Shown here piece after piece: positions 11,290-21,875 of a stretch of 64,000 nucleotides of DNA. A program made the translations under genes and the position numbers. This DNA is from Carettochelys insculpta (taxonomy: Eukaryota > Chordata > Testudines > Carettochelyidae). Where the stretch lies: positions 5,475,837 through 5,539,836 of the forward strand of contig NC_134158.1 of assembly GCF_033958435.1 (NCBI RefSeq), given 5' to 3'. Every line of letters starts with the position of its first letter. Position 1 is the first letter of the stretch. Under the pieces are notes generated by a model. The model searched no databases, was not told where the DNA came from, and was given only the letters and a program-made list of their open reading frames with translations.

Positions 11290-12100
11290 ACATAATACTA
11301 ATCAACATGGTTTTATGGACCACAGATCTTGTCAAACAAACTTAATATCATTTTTGAGAAGAGTACAAGTTGGATGATAAAAGAAGAAAATGTAAAGTTA
11401 TTTCTGGTAACATATGACTCAGAATTAGTAGAGTAGTAAAACATTATATGGGTCAGTATTGCGGAGCAACTGGTATTTTTGGTAAGACGAGATCATCTGA
11501 AATACATTTGCTTTAATACAGTCTAAGAACAAATGTAGGTCATGCTTACAGAATGAGACATCAGTAACTCTGGAAAGGACTCTGGGATACTTGTGTAACC
11601 CAGCTTCCATGAGCTCCCAGCATGATGCTGTAGTTAAGAGATCCAATACGACCTTTGGAGGTATGAACAGGTGAATGGGAATACAGAACAGGGAGGTGGT
11701 ATATTGTCTGAATAAAACTTTGGTGAACTCATTAGTGGAATTCTGTATCCAATTCTGATTCCCACATTTTTAAAAGGATTTTGGGAAATGGAAGAATTCA
11801 CAGAAAAATTATTTGAGCCCTGGAAAACCTTACTCCAGAAACAATCTCTGTAACACACCCAAAAGAAAGTTAAGTGGCACTGTCTTTAAGTACCATCAAA
11901 GGGAGACAGTTTTGCTACAGGAAAAATCTTTCATCTAGCAAATAAGGCCAGAACAAGGTTTAATGGCTAGATGCTGCAAATTTTCACCCCTGTAGATAAT
12001 CAACCAGTGGCACAGCTTATTAGATGGAAGTGGTGGATTCTCCCTCGCTTGGAGGCCTTCAACTCAGATTTGATGTCTCACTAAAAGATCTGCTCTAGCT
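11290..12100 (+). mobile_element. CR1-type LINE, decayed 3' third
   Basis: Weak but ordered similarity to CR1: AACATGGTTTTATGG with GATCTTGTCAAACAAAC, then GGAATTCTGTATCCAATTCTG and a polar 3' region. It ends in GTGGTGGATTCTCCCTCGCTTGGAGG, the typical CR1 3' UTR block. Numerous stops. Confidence 0.55.
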
Positions 12101-12165
12101 TCACCACCATTTATTTGGCAGAGTGCATCAAACATTCAGTGAAATTCTCTGGCCTGTGTGATGCA

Positions 12166-13645
12166 AGAGATCAGATTAGAACCTGCAGCTCCAGAGCTGC
12201 GTGTGGCTCTTTAAGGACTCAGTTGCAGCTCCAGGTGTTTCCAAGCCCTGACTCCTCTTGCAGCTCCAGGGCAGCAGGAGGGATCCAGCTGTTAAACCAA
12301 TCAAAGGCTACCTCTACACTAGCACACTACGTCGAAGTAGCCTATTTCGAAGTAAGAACATCGAAACAGGCTTCTTCGACGTGTACCCTCTACACGTCCT
12401 GCGGGGCTGGTGCCGTCGACGTTCAATGAGAACGTCAAAAGGAGCCGCCCTGGAAGAAAATGCGGAGCGTCTACACACACAAGCGCTCCCCCTCAAAATA
12501 AGGGGCCAGCAAAGCCTGCGGACGAAGTCACTGGCTGGACGAGCCCTTCTGTGGCAACAGCAAGCCACTCCCTTAAAGGGCCCTTCTCAGACACACTCGG
12601 TCTGCGCAGCACGAGGTCTGCAGAGCCGACAACCGGTTGCAGACCCCATGCACACAGCATGGTCCTCCAGATGCAGCAGCAGCAGCCAGAAGCCCTGGAC
12701 TAAGAGCTGCTGCATGTGGTGACCATAGAGTCCCGCAGGGGCTGGACGGAGTGTCTCTCAACCCCTCAGCTGATGGCTGCCATGGAGGACCCTGCTCTTT
12801 TGATGTAGTGGGATGCAGATCATCTACACACGCCCTACTTCAACGTTGAACGTTGAAGTAGGGTGCTATTCCCATCTTTGGATAGGAATAGAGATTTCGA
12901 TGTCTCACCACCTAACATCGATTTCAACGTCGAAAGAGTGCAAGGTGCACGTAGATGCGACGCGTGCTATTTTGACGTTGTGCCGGCTACTTTGAAGTAG
13001 GCTAGTGTAGACGGACCCAAATTGAGTTCCATTATTTCGGCAGCAGCAGGGCAGGGAGCCGCCTGTGCTGCAGGTGGAGTAAGTGCTAAGTCTACAGGAG
13101 AGCTGGGGGCGCCACGCAGCCCTGGTGGAACAGTAGCAGTGGGTGCAGCTAGAGGAGCTCATCAGCTGAGGTTGGTTAATCCTCCGGATTGGTGGGGGCT
13201 GGTTTGGGGTTGAGAGGGTTAAGCCTGGGGATGGGGGCAGTTTGAGGAGAGGGGGTAAAACTTGAGGAATGGGGGTGGCTTTAGGGGCTGGTAAAAGGGG
13301 GGTGGGTTTGTGGGCCAAAGGGGGGGCAGAGCCTGGGAATGGCTCGACTGGAGGGTGGAGGGTTGATGGGAACTTTGCTCCTTCCTGCGTAGGAGCCTGT
13401 CCCCAGGTGCAGCATTTTCCTTGTCCTCATTTGCTCTCCGGTCCGGGGGTGAACGTAACAAATGTCCTAACAGGTACAAACCCTTGTGTGTGGCTGTGCT
13501 TAAAACAGGGGTGACAGAAGTCCGGTTTGAGGTTACTTATTGAGGACTGTCCGGTATTCACGTGCATTGTAGCTCTTCAAGGATTGATTTTGTAACGGGA
13601 TGTGAAAACATGGCTCTTCTCGCTATTCTGGTTGGAGACCCCGGG
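12166..13645. mobile_element. hAT-like element with G-rich internal repeats (copy 1)
   Basis: The left end AACCTGCAGCTCC..GTGTGGCTCTTTAAGG and the right end ATGGCTCTTCTCGC..GGTTGGAGACCCC match the ends of elements at 17969-19534 and 33181-33816. Together they point to a terminal inverted repeat like CAGGGGT-CTGCAACC of the hAT class. A family B fold-back element (12306-13018) is inserted inside. After it comes a short version of the GGGGTTGAGAGGG..AAGCCTGGGGATGGGG repeat (13190-13340). No transposase frame survives. Confidence 0.55.
12306..13018. mobile_element. Fold-back MITE, family B (~710 bp), copy 1
   Basis: The left end GGCTACCTCTACACTAGC and the right end GCTAGTGTAGACGGACCC are imperfect inverted repeats. 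AAA flanks both sides (12303-12305, 13019-13021). Subterminal TCGAAGTAGCC / GGCTACTTTGAAGTAGG blocks extend the complementarity. The middle is unrelated to the ends, shared with the two other family B copies, and rich in CAGCAGCAGC. See 19574-20282 and 36005-36714. Confidence 0.85.
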
Positions 13646-13709
13646 AACAGATCACCAAAATGCTCCCTGCCGGCTGTAGAACATGTGAACTGGCTGTGGA
13701 CTAGAAACC

Positions 13710-13801
13710 CGTCCCTCACTCTGCAACTCACTCCTGTGCTCCAGAAGAACAAGAACCACCAGCATAACCAAAGGAGCAGCGTGGGAGATTTCCCTTGGCA
13801 T
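13710..13801 (-). other. Candidate signal-peptide-like frame (uncertain)
   Basis: From ATG 13799-13801 the minus strand encodes MPREISHAAPLVMLVVLVLLEHRS. A basic/polar start followed by about ten aliphatic residues resembles a secretion signal. The frame ends after about 49 residues and I can link no downstream exon to it. It could be chance in a hAT-adjacent region. Confidence 0.2.
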
Positions 13802-13819
13802 GGTCAGGGGCTGTCTTAC

Positions 13820-13870
13820 CTCTCTCTGCCCCTCAGCTTCCCCTGGGAGCAGGACAGCTGTCCAGGGATG
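13820..13870 (-). other. Possible small 5' exon of a minus-strand transcript
   Basis: On the minus strand TTTCCTGCAG is followed by 51 nt and then GTAAGA, giving a good acceptor and donor. It lies between the 14.4-kb CpG-island donor and the zinc-finger exon, so it could be an untranslated exon of that gene. There is no expression evidence, and chance splice-like pairs are common. Confidence 0.25.
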
Positions 13871-14129
13871 CTGCAGGAAAGTGAGCCCTGGGGGCCTCCT
13901 GCCCTCCAGCTGCCTCGGGGAGGCGGCGTCTCTAGGGCCGGAGAAGGGGGCAGTGTTACCACAAGCCCTTAGCCAACCCTTGGTGGGGACAGCGTGCGGC
14001 AGGTTGGGGAGCCCAGCGCCGGCTCCCGCTCCGGGTGGTGCACGTGCGTGGCTCTCCCAGCAGGACAACAGCCCGGCCTTGGCTGAGAACCAGCCCCTCT
14101 GCCGGCAGCCTGGGACCGGCCAGCACCAG

Positions 14130-15200
14130 CTCCCTGCAAGATCTGCCCCGGCGCCCGGGCTCCGGCAGCGCCCGCTGCTCTCCCTGGGGAGGGCTCCGGC
14201 CGCACACGTGACAAATGGGTCCGCGACTGGGAGCCCGGATCGCCCCGAAATCCTGCTCCCCCCGGGCTGGGCGACTCGGGCCTGGCGCGGCCGGGGCGGA
14301 GGGGGGGGGGGGTCCGGTGAGGCGAGGAGGGGCCGGGGGGGGGCAGAGTCACTTCCCTGCCGTGTGTCCCCCGCCCGGGGCTCCCCGCTCCTCACCTGGC
14401 GGCGGCGGCGGCGGCTCCCTCCCGGGGCCGCCCAGCGCTGGCTCCAGCCCGGCCGGGCGCGGCGAGGCGCTGGGGCGGGAAGGGCTCCCCGGCCGCACAC
14501 ACACACCCCTCCGGCGGCGGCGGCGGCCGCGGCTCAGCGCGGGCTCCAGGCTCACAATGGAGGCGGCGGCGGCAGCCAGCGCCTGACCCAGGAAGTCCAA
14601 CCCCAGTACCCTGAGCGGAGAGGCCGAGAGCGGCCGCCCCCAGCAGCGGCAGCCGGAGCCCTCTGCTGGCAAACCCCGGGCCGGGAGCCGGAGCCGGAGC
14701 CGGGGCGCTGACCCCAGGCAGCCCCGCGCCGCCGCTCTCCGCTGCCGGCCTCCTGCGCGGGGCGGTGGCCGCCGCGGGGAACTCGCGGGGGCACAACCCG
14801 CACGTGGGCGGCCGCGGGGAGCCGGGCGGTGGCCGGAGCAGCGCCCCGGGCCCCCCTCAGCCAGCGGCTGTGACCCGACGCTGCAGGCGCGTCACAGCCC
14901 GGGCACCAACCACCCGGAGCTCGTCCTGCAGCGCCACCGTCAGCCGCCTGGGAACCAGCTCTTGGTGGGAACCCGGAGCCCCCCACTCCCGCCTCAGCCC
15001 CGGGCCAGAGCCGCTGCTAGCGGGTTGCAGATCTTGCAGGCCGTGTGAAGCCGCCACCCCCTCCGCAATCACACCCAGGTCAGTCTTCGAAGGCGGTTAC
15101 TCTTCTGGCCGCCGCGCTCCCCTTGGAAGGCTGCAGCCCACCCTCGCTCCTCGGAGCCGCCTTCTTCTCCGCAGGTCACCCCCCCGCTTGTGCTGAGTGC
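14130..15200 (-). promoter_or_regulatory. CpG island with candidate minus-strand first exon
   Basis: A sharp rise in G+C with very many CpGs and several (CGG)n runs (near 14399, 14511 and 14562) marks a promoter island. On the minus strand CCGCCGCCAG|GTGAGGAGC (boundary at 14397/14398) is a near-perfect splice donor, so transcription toward lower coordinates is likely. The zinc-finger exon is the nearest gene in that direction. Long frames in all six phases reflect the base composition and are not proteins. The mouse/human homologue cannot be named from this. Confidence 0.65.
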
Positions 15201-15752
15201 TGGTGGTGGGCCTAGGCCCCTCCACCAAAGCCCCTTCCCCAGCCTCGGCTGGATGCTTGGGACAACCTCGAACTAGGGACGGGTGGTGAGGTCACGGGGT
15301 TAAAACAAGGGAACCAGAAAGGGACACCGAGCAGAGAACCGCAAACAGCGCCCACTGCTCCTCCAAGCTGGGTAAGGAGGTAGCGGGTGCTGCCCAGCAG
15401 AGCTGCGCCCGGCTGCGTGAGATAAGGGAGGAATGGAAGGAGGCCCCACAGTCGCAAAGCACCTCATCCCTCCTCCTCCTGCTGGTAGGATAGGTTGCGG
15501 CTTTGGCGAGGGCCAGGAGGAGGTTGACGAGGGAGTTTTGCGACTTTGTGAGGCCTACAGGCTACTTAGAGAGACCGCCCCAGTGCCTGCGTCACTCCCC
15601 CGCAGGAGTGTCAGTGGGCAGCGTGTTAGCTCGGCCTTGCGGGAAAGCTGGCACGACAGCTCATGTGTCTCTTGATGGCGCCTGCCCAGAGTCACTGCCA
15701 GGGCAATGTGAAGTTTGGACAATGAGAATGGGCCTCACAGTTGCCTAGGGGG

Positions 15753-15950
15753 AGGGGTAGCTCAGTGGTTGGAGTACATTCACCCCTTGCTATACGAGCA
15801 CAGTTGGTTCCCAGTTTTCTGCTTGTCGGTGAAAACTTGTAAGAGGGACACTAAATTCCCATTAAAATACAGGGAGAAGTCTCTGATGGGTCCCAAGTGC
15901 TCCTAGCTCGGCGAAGGAGCGGCAGCAGGTGGCGTTGCTTTGGAAAGGTG
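15753..15950 (+). mobile_element. tRNA-derived SINE (Pol III)
   Basis: GGGGTAGCTCAGTGGTTGGAG is a typical A-box region of a tRNA-derived SINE. A weaker B-box-like GGTTCCCAG follows about 45 nt later. The body then runs into non-tRNA sequence without an obvious CR1 tail. Confidence 0.6.
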
Positions 15951-15954
15951 AGTG

Positions 15955-16490
15955 AACCTTGGGTTTGGGGGTTGGAAAAGGTTAAAGGCTGGGGGCAGGT
16001 TGGGTCTGTGGGGCGGGTGTGGGGTTCAGGCTGCTGAAGGCTGGGCGTGTGGTCTGGCAGGGGGTGGTCAGGCTTCGGTGTATTAGATCTACTGGGCCGG
16101 CGGAGGGGCTGGACAGTCTGTGGGGCTGGCAGGGGGGTTAAGGCTGCCGCAGGCTGGGGCTGTGGGGCTGGCGGGGGGTTAAGGATGCTGCGGGGCTGGT
16201 CTGCAGGGCTGGTGCAGGGGGTCAGGCTGCTGTGGGGCTGGTTTGCGGGGCTGGCAGGGAGGGATAAGTCTGCCGTGGGGCTGGCGGGGAGGTTAAGGCT
16301 GCCGCAGGGCTGGTCTGTGGGGCTGGCATGGTGGGGGGGTCAGGCTGCTGCGGGGCCAGTGGGGGCAGGGTGGCCAGGCTGCTGCGGGCAGGGGCTGTGA
16401 GGCTGCCAGGTGGTCAGGCTGTTGTGGGTTGGCGCTGCGGGGCTGGCGGGCATGTCAGACTAGGGCAGGTTGGAGCTGCGGGGAGGGGAT
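15955..16490. repeat. Degenerate G-rich minisatellite
   Basis: Imperfect units of roughly 35-45 bp repeat GGCTGGC..GGGG..TTAAGGCTGCTGCGGGGCTGG. They differ in length and sequence, so the array is old. The plus strand has many runs of three or more G. Confidence 0.7.
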
Positions 16491-16540
16491 TAGTCTCATA
16501 TTAGTGGGGGGAATTCACTCATGGAGTGAACTACAGTAAG

Positions 16541-16609
16541 AATACACATCCCTCGTTTAAGCGAGTACTCGTAAGTGAAGTACTCGTTTAACAAGGGATG
16601 AGTGTATTG
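16541..16609. repeat. Short inverted repeat / hairpin
   Basis: AATACACATCCCTCGTTTA (16541-16559) is answered by TAACAAGGGATGAGTGTATT (16590-16609). A second inner pair, GAGTACTCG..GTACTCG, lies between them. The whole could fold as a ~69-nt hairpin, perhaps a very small MITE. Confidence 0.7.
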
Positions 16610-16693
16610 GCCTTGGGACCCCAGAGTTGTGCCCTCAATCCTTGAAGAGGCCATTTAGGGACTTGGGTCAAATAGATGAAGGGAAAAAGAATT

Positions 16694-16778
16694 CTGTCAG
16701 GGATGGTGCTTAGTCCTGCCAAGAGGGCAGGGGACTGGACTTGACAATCTCTCTAGGTCTCTTCCAGTGATATGAGCC
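16694..16778 (+). mobile_element. CR1 LINE 3' end
   Basis: GGGGACTGGACTTGACAATC followed by TCTAGGTCTCTTCCAGTGATATGA is the CR1 3' terminal block. Confidence 0.7.
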
Positions 16779-17034
16779 TTGTACAGTACTTGGATTTTCC
16801 TGCAGGGCACAGCCTGGTCATGCATGACAGGAAATGCCACCGAACCATTTCTGCTAGGCAGGCTGCAAGGGAGGCTTTCTGGGGATCCCCTAAAATGCTT
16901 GATTACTTCATCCCATTTGTTACATATTGTGACTGCTGTTGTGCCATTCCAGTCACATCGTTCCCCTGTCACAAACACCTTTAACAAAATTACTTCATCA
17001 CACAGTTCATCTTGTTAATTGTCTCTTTGGGGTA

Positions 17035-17475
17035 CTTCTAGGGAGATTGTGGATTCTCCGTCCCTGGAGATTTTTAAGAGCAGGTTAGACAAATGTGTCA
17101 GGGACAATCCCGATCAGTGTTTCTTAAAGTTTCTGAGACCGCCAAACAATAATATTTCATTGTGGAACATCTGTGAAAACTTTCTTCAAAAAAATAATCA
17201 GACAAAAACAATCCATCCCAAACAGCAACATACAGAGCAAAAGCAAAATGAAGTAATTTAATCGGGTATCATAGCACTGAAGAAGTAACACTGTATCTGG
17301 TTTTAATAACACAAAATACATATATGCACCACACGTCATTGCTAGTCACTATGTCGCTGCAGCACACCTGGGAGCTGTTCATGGAATGGCAGTGGTCTAG
17401 ATGGTCCTTGTGTGAGTACAAGGGACTGGACTTGATGACCTGCTGAGGTCCCTTCCAGTTGTCATATTCCATGGT
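17035..17475 (+). mobile_element. CR1 LINE 3' end split by a hAT-like insertion
   Basis: GTGGATTCTCCGTCCCTGGAG..AGGTTAGACAAATGTGTCAGGG (to about 17112) and GGACTGGACTTGATGACCTG..CCCTTCCAGTTGTCATATTCC (17425-17472) are adjacent CR1 blocks. Between them lies AT-rich sequence starting CAGTGTTTCTTAAAGTTTCTG, the standard left end of a hAT family. Its right end is not clear. Confidence 0.65.
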
Positions 17476-17652
17476 TCAGCATAACATGACTGCTGTTTCA
17501 ATCTAGATCTTAACGGAGCTTAAAAAACCAAAGAGGCACTTCAGATCTCTGAGTTCTTCTCTATGCTTCCCCCCTGCACATATGAACTTTATGGCTGCGT
17601 CAGAAAAAGATCTGGACACGTTAAAGTAGCATTGGTGTACCTAGGTCTTAAA

Positions 17653-17968
17653 GGCTATGTCTACACTAGAGGCTTTTGTCGCCAAAACCTGGGGAGCGTC
17701 CAGATTTCCAAGGTGCTCTGTTGACAGTAAATCGACAGAATGCAGCACTTTTGTCAACAGGCTTATCCCGCTCCCCATGAGGCATAACACCTCTGTCGGC
17801 AGAGATCAGTCAACAGAAAGCCAGTCTGGATGTTCCGGGGGGCCCACTGTCGACAGACACGGGGCAGCCCTTTTTCTGTGCTTCCAGTTGGCCGTTTTGT
17901 TGAGAGAGTGGCCAGGCGGTCTGGCCACTCTCTGGTGACAGAGCAGATTGCTCTAGCAATACACTTGG
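17653..17968. mobile_element. Fold-back MITE, family C, right end missing
   Basis: It begins GGCTATGTCTACACTAG after AAA, like families A and B. The interior is instead rich in GTCGACAG / CTGTTGAC words, as in the element at 45.6-46.0 kb. No matching right terminus is found before the hAT-like element that starts near 17969, so it seems truncated. Confidence 0.55.
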
Positions 17969-19534
17969 CTGGGGGACAGCAACCTGTGGCTCCGGAGCCG
18001 TGTGTGGCTCTTCAGGGAGCCACATGCAGCTCCGAGTGCTGCTACTGCTGGCTCCACTTGCAACTCCAGAGGCCGTCACCACTTAAACAAAAAGACTAAA
18101 TTCAGTTTAATTGAAGTTACTTTTCATTCAAGTGGCGGCAGCCTCTGGAGCCGCTGTGCAGTCAGCCGTGGCAGGGAGCCCTGCAGCAGTCAGCCTGTCG
18201 GGCAGGGGGCCCTGGAGGAGAAAGCCGGAAGAGCAGGGAGCTGCCCGCCATGCATGTGGGGGAAGCCTGCAGGAGAGCTGGTGGGAGGAGTGGCTGAGCC
18301 TGCCAGAGATGTGCAGAGGAGGAGGCAGCAGGGGAAGCAGCGACCATGAAGGATCAGTGGCACTGTGTGGAGCTCTGCTCTGAGGAAGTTACCACTGGGG
18401 ATGGGGGGAGGGTTTGGGGCTGATGGGGGTTACGCCTGGGGATGGGGGGAGGGTTTGGGGTTGAGAGGGGTTAGGGTTTGGGGCTGATGGGGGTTACGCC
18501 TGGGGAATGGGGGAGGGTTTGTGGTTGAGAGGGGTTAGAGTTTAGGGTTGAGAGGGGTTACGCCTGGGGATGGGGGGAGGGTTTGGGGTTGAGAGGGGTT
18601 ACGCCTGGGGATGGGGGGAGGGTTTGGGGCTGATGGGGGTTATGCCTGGGGATGGGGGGAGGGTTTGGGGCTGATGGGGGTTATGCCTGGGGATGGGGGG
18701 AGGGTTTGGGGCTGATGGGGTTATGCCTGGGGATGGGGGGAGGGTTTGGGGCTGATGGGGTTACGCCTGGGGATGGGGGGAGGGTTTGGGGTTGAGAGGG
18801 GTTACGCCTGGGGATGGGGGGAGGGTTTGGGTTTGAGAGGGGTTACACCTGGGGAATGGAGGAGGGTTTGGGGTTGACAGGGGTTAGAGTTTAGGGTTGA
18901 GAGGGGTTACGCCTGGGGATGGGGGGAGGGTTTGGGGTTGAGAGGGGTTACACCTGGGGAATGGGGGAGGGTTTGGGGTTGAGAGGGGTTAGGGTTTGGG
19001 GTTGAGAGGGGTTACGCCTGGGGATGGGGGGAGGGTTTGGGGTTGAGAGGGGTTACGCCTGGGGATGGGGGGAGGGTTTGGGGCTGATGGGGGTTATGCC
19101 TGGGGATGGGGGGAGGGTTTGGGGCTGATGGGGGTTATGCCTGGGGATGGGGGGAGGGTTTGGGTCTGATGGGGTTATGCCTGGGGATGGGGGGAGGGTT
19201 TGGGGTTGAGAGGTGTTACGCCTGGGGATGGGGGGGAGGGTTTGGGGCCGATGGGGGTTAAGCCTGGGGATGGGGAGAGGGTTTGGGGTTGGAGAGGCGG
19301 ATTTGGGGGCTGAGGTGGCTAAAGCCTGAAGATGGGGTAACAACTTTCTAACTGGTGTAAATCATTGTGTGTGCGCTGTTCTTAAAACGGGTGAGAAAAA
19401 GTCCGGTTTGACATTTATTATTTTTATATGTTTATTAAGGACTCGTATTCACATGCACCGTGGCTCTTGAAGTACTGATTTTATAACTGAATTTGAAAAA
19501 ATGGCTCTTCTCACTGTTTTGCTTGCAGCCCCTG
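17969..19534. mobile_element. hAT-like element with expanded G-rich minisatellite (copy 2)
   Basis: The left end CTGGGGGACAGCAACC..GTGTGGCTCTTCAGG and the right end ATGGCTCTTCTCACTG..GCTTGCAGCCCCTGG pair as imperfect terminal inverted repeats. The internal array at 18395-19335 makes up most of its length. No transposase frame. Non-autonomous. Confidence 0.6.
18395..19335. repeat. G-rich minisatellite (~41-bp unit) inside hAT-like element
   Basis: Units read GGGTTTGGGG, then TTGAGAGGGG or CTGATGGGGG, then TTACGCCTGGGGATGGGG, repeating about every 41 bp for some 22 copies with sporadic partial units. Each unit carries at least four G-runs, so the plus strand has strong G-quadruplex potential. 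Long frames here are repeat artefacts. Confidence 0.9.
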
Positions 19535-19573
19535 GGCAAGGACCTTTTACAGCAGCTGAGGCTCTGCCCCGAG

Positions 19574-20282
19574 GGCTACATCTACACTGGGACGCTTCAT
19601 CGAAATAGCGAAATCGAAATAAGCTATTTCGATGCATGTCATCCACACATCCTCCAGGGCTGGTGCCGTCGACGTTCAGCGTCGACGTAGGAAAGCGCTA
19701 CATTGAAATGGGCTCTGCAGGGAAGTGTCTACACACAAAAGCAGCCCCAGTTGGAATAAAGGGGCTCGGAAAGCCTGCGGACAGGGTCACAGGGTGGACT
19801 AGCCTTTCTGGGGCAACAGCAAGCTGATCCCTTAAAGGGACCCTCCCAGACACACTCACCCTGCACAGCACAAGGTCCGCAGAGCCGACAACTGTTTGCA
19901 GACCCCATGGACGCAGCATGGACCCTCAGCTGCAGCAGCAGCAGCAACCAGAAGCCGTGGGCTAAGGGCTGCTGCACACAGCAACCATAGAGCCCCGCAG
20001 GGGTGGAGAGAGCGTCTCTCAACCCCTCAGCTGATGGCTGCTATGGAGGACCCCGCTATTTCGAAGTAGTGGGACACGGATCGTCGACACACACCCTATT
20101 TCGACGTTGAATGTTGAAGTAGGGCACTATTCCCATCTTCAGATAGGAATAGCGATTTCGACGTCTCGCCACCTAACATCGATGTCAAGGTCGAAATAGC
20201 GCACGGTGCGCGTAGACGCAACGCGTGCTACTTCGACTTTGTGCCGGCTACTTTGAAGTAGCCGGCTAGTGTAGACGCACCC
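19574..20282. mobile_element. Fold-back MITE, family B, copy 2
   Basis: The ends are GGCTACATCTACACTGGG and CCGGCTAGTGTAGACGCACCC. The flanking trinucleotides are GAG and AAG (one mismatch). The interior matches copies at 12306 and 36005 closely, including GCAGAGCCGACAACTG, a CAGCAGCAGC tract and TCAACCCCTCAGCTGATGGC. Confidence 0.85.
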
Positions 20283-20459
20283 AAGGTGTGTTAGGGAGGG
20301 GAGAGGCTGGAATGAGCTGTGCTCAGTTCCGAGCTGTACTGCAGACTCAGTCAAGCTCCTGTGCTTTCAGTGACATTCCAGTGTAAGGCACTGGCAGGCC
20401 AAATTCCCTGTCAGCCATGCTGTTGTGCAGCAACCTTTTAAGTACCAGAGGGGGAGCTG

Positions 20460-20575
20460 AGTTAGTCTGTATCTGCAAAAACAACCAGAAGTCCTGTGGC
20501 ACCTTATAGCCTAACAGATATTTTGGAGCATGAGCTTTCATGGACAAAGACCCACTTCGTCAGATGCAACCTCTT
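20460..20575 (-). mobile_element. Penelope-like 3' tail with intact hammerhead-like core
   Basis: On the minus strand the core at 20526-20563 reads CTGACGA, then AGTGGGTCTTTGTCCAT, GAAA and GCTCATGCTC. It continues into CAAAATATCTGTTAG and GGTGCCACAGGACTTCTGG. The CUGANGA and GAAA boxes flanking a G-U/Watson-Crick stem match the catalytic core of type I hammerhead ribozymes known from Penelope-like elements. Stem I is not convincingly paired here. Confidence 0.6.
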
Positions 20576-20852
20576 AAGTGCTATACAGGCACCTGGGAAC
20601 CCACCACGCCTGGATTTGCTGTGGTGGTCGGTGGGTTGGGGGGTACCCTGGCCCAGCCTGAACCCAGCCGAGGCCTGGATGGTCTGCAGGTGGGGGGAGG
20701 TGCCCCTCCCACAGTGCAGACCTGCTGCAGTCTGGGAAGGGATGCCTGTGCCATCCTCAGAGCTGATGCTGTGGGGAGAGGTGCCTCTTCCTCGTAGCCT
20801 AGGTGCTCTTGCAGGGAGAGAGCTGTGGGGAATCACGTTTCCCTACCATAGC

Positions 20853-21095
20853 TCTAGGGCAGCCTGTACCCCAAATCCTTCATCCCTGGCCCCACCTCTG
20901 AGCCCACATGCCCCAGCTGGAGCTCGACCTCCCCAAACTTCTGCCCCACCCCTGAGCTGCTCTTTGGCCCAAATGCAGAACCTGTGTCCCCACCGCAAGC
21001 CCCTCTCCCGGCTGTGAGCCCTTTCCCACATGCCGAGGGCCTCAGTCCCACCTCCACACACAACCTCGGTATCGGTGCACATAACAAAATTCATT
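20853..21095. repeat. C-rich interspersed repeat ending in GTGCACATAACAAAATTCATTC
   Basis: A run of CCCCA/CCTCA-rich sequence ends in TCGGTGCACATAACAAAATTC. A similar C-rich run at 61736-61950 also ends near AACAAATTCATTC, so both look like copies of one unclassified DNA element. Confidence 0.45.
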
Positions 21096-21565
21096 CTGCG
21101 CTGTCGTCTAGCACCACAGCAAACTGTAGATTCCCTCGTGAGTGAGCAGCTCCAGTGGGGAGTGGAAATCAGAGTCCCAGCAGCACGGATCAGGTTTTTA
21201 AAGTGCACTCTGGTGACACCACTCACTCTGAGTATGGCGGTAACAGCGTGGTCCTGGCCACACAAGTGAGGGCCAAACGTGTTCAATGTGAGTGAGGCGC
21301 TGTCCTGCAATGCTCTAATCCCTTCACGTAGCCATGAGCTGGTTGGACAGGCCCCAAGAGGCCCTAGCTTTCTGCAGTCTCCACTTGTGTCTGTTACTGG
21401 AAGTTTGTACCTACAGTAACCGATTTGGTCTGACCCTCAGCTAATAACCGCTTCACCTTATTAGAAGCTTAAATGTAGCATAGTCCTGGGTCCTCCAACA
21501 GACGTTGATGAACGACAGATGTGATACTAGGCCATATCACAAGGTGCGGGGCGGGGGGGGGCCAG

Positions 21566-21875
21566 ATCATAGAATCCTCGGGCTGGAAGGGATCTCAGAA
21601 GGTCATTGAGTCCAGGCCCCTGCCTAAAACAGAATCAACCCCCACTAAATCATCCCAGCCAGGATTTTGTCAAGCCAGGACTTAAAAACCTCTAGGGATG
21701 GAGATTCCACCACCTCCCTTGGTAACGCAATTCAGTGCTTCCCCACCCTCCTGGAGAAAGAATTGTTCCTCACATCCAACCTACACCCCTCCCTCTGTAA
21801 TTTCAGATCATTGCTTCTTGTTCTGTCATCCGTCACCACTGAAAACAGCCCTTCTCCATCCTTGTTAGAGCCCCG
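21566..21875 (-). mobile_element. CR1 LINE 3' end, part 1 of a copy split by an LTR
   Basis: Starting ATCATAGAATCCTCGGGCTGGAAGG, this is the reverse complement of the CR1 3' terminus and UTR. It breaks at about 21875 and the same element resumes at about 22739, beyond an LTR-like insertion. Confidence 0.8.

Noticed and set aside
13652..14986. Long overlapping frames on both strands in the 14-kb island
   Set aside because: They are Pro/Arg/Gly/Ala-rich in all phases, as expected from CpG-rich DNA, and show no domain.
18395..19335. CRISPR-like array
   Set aside because: Units are contiguous with no unique spacers, and the genome is a vertebrate. It is a minisatellite.
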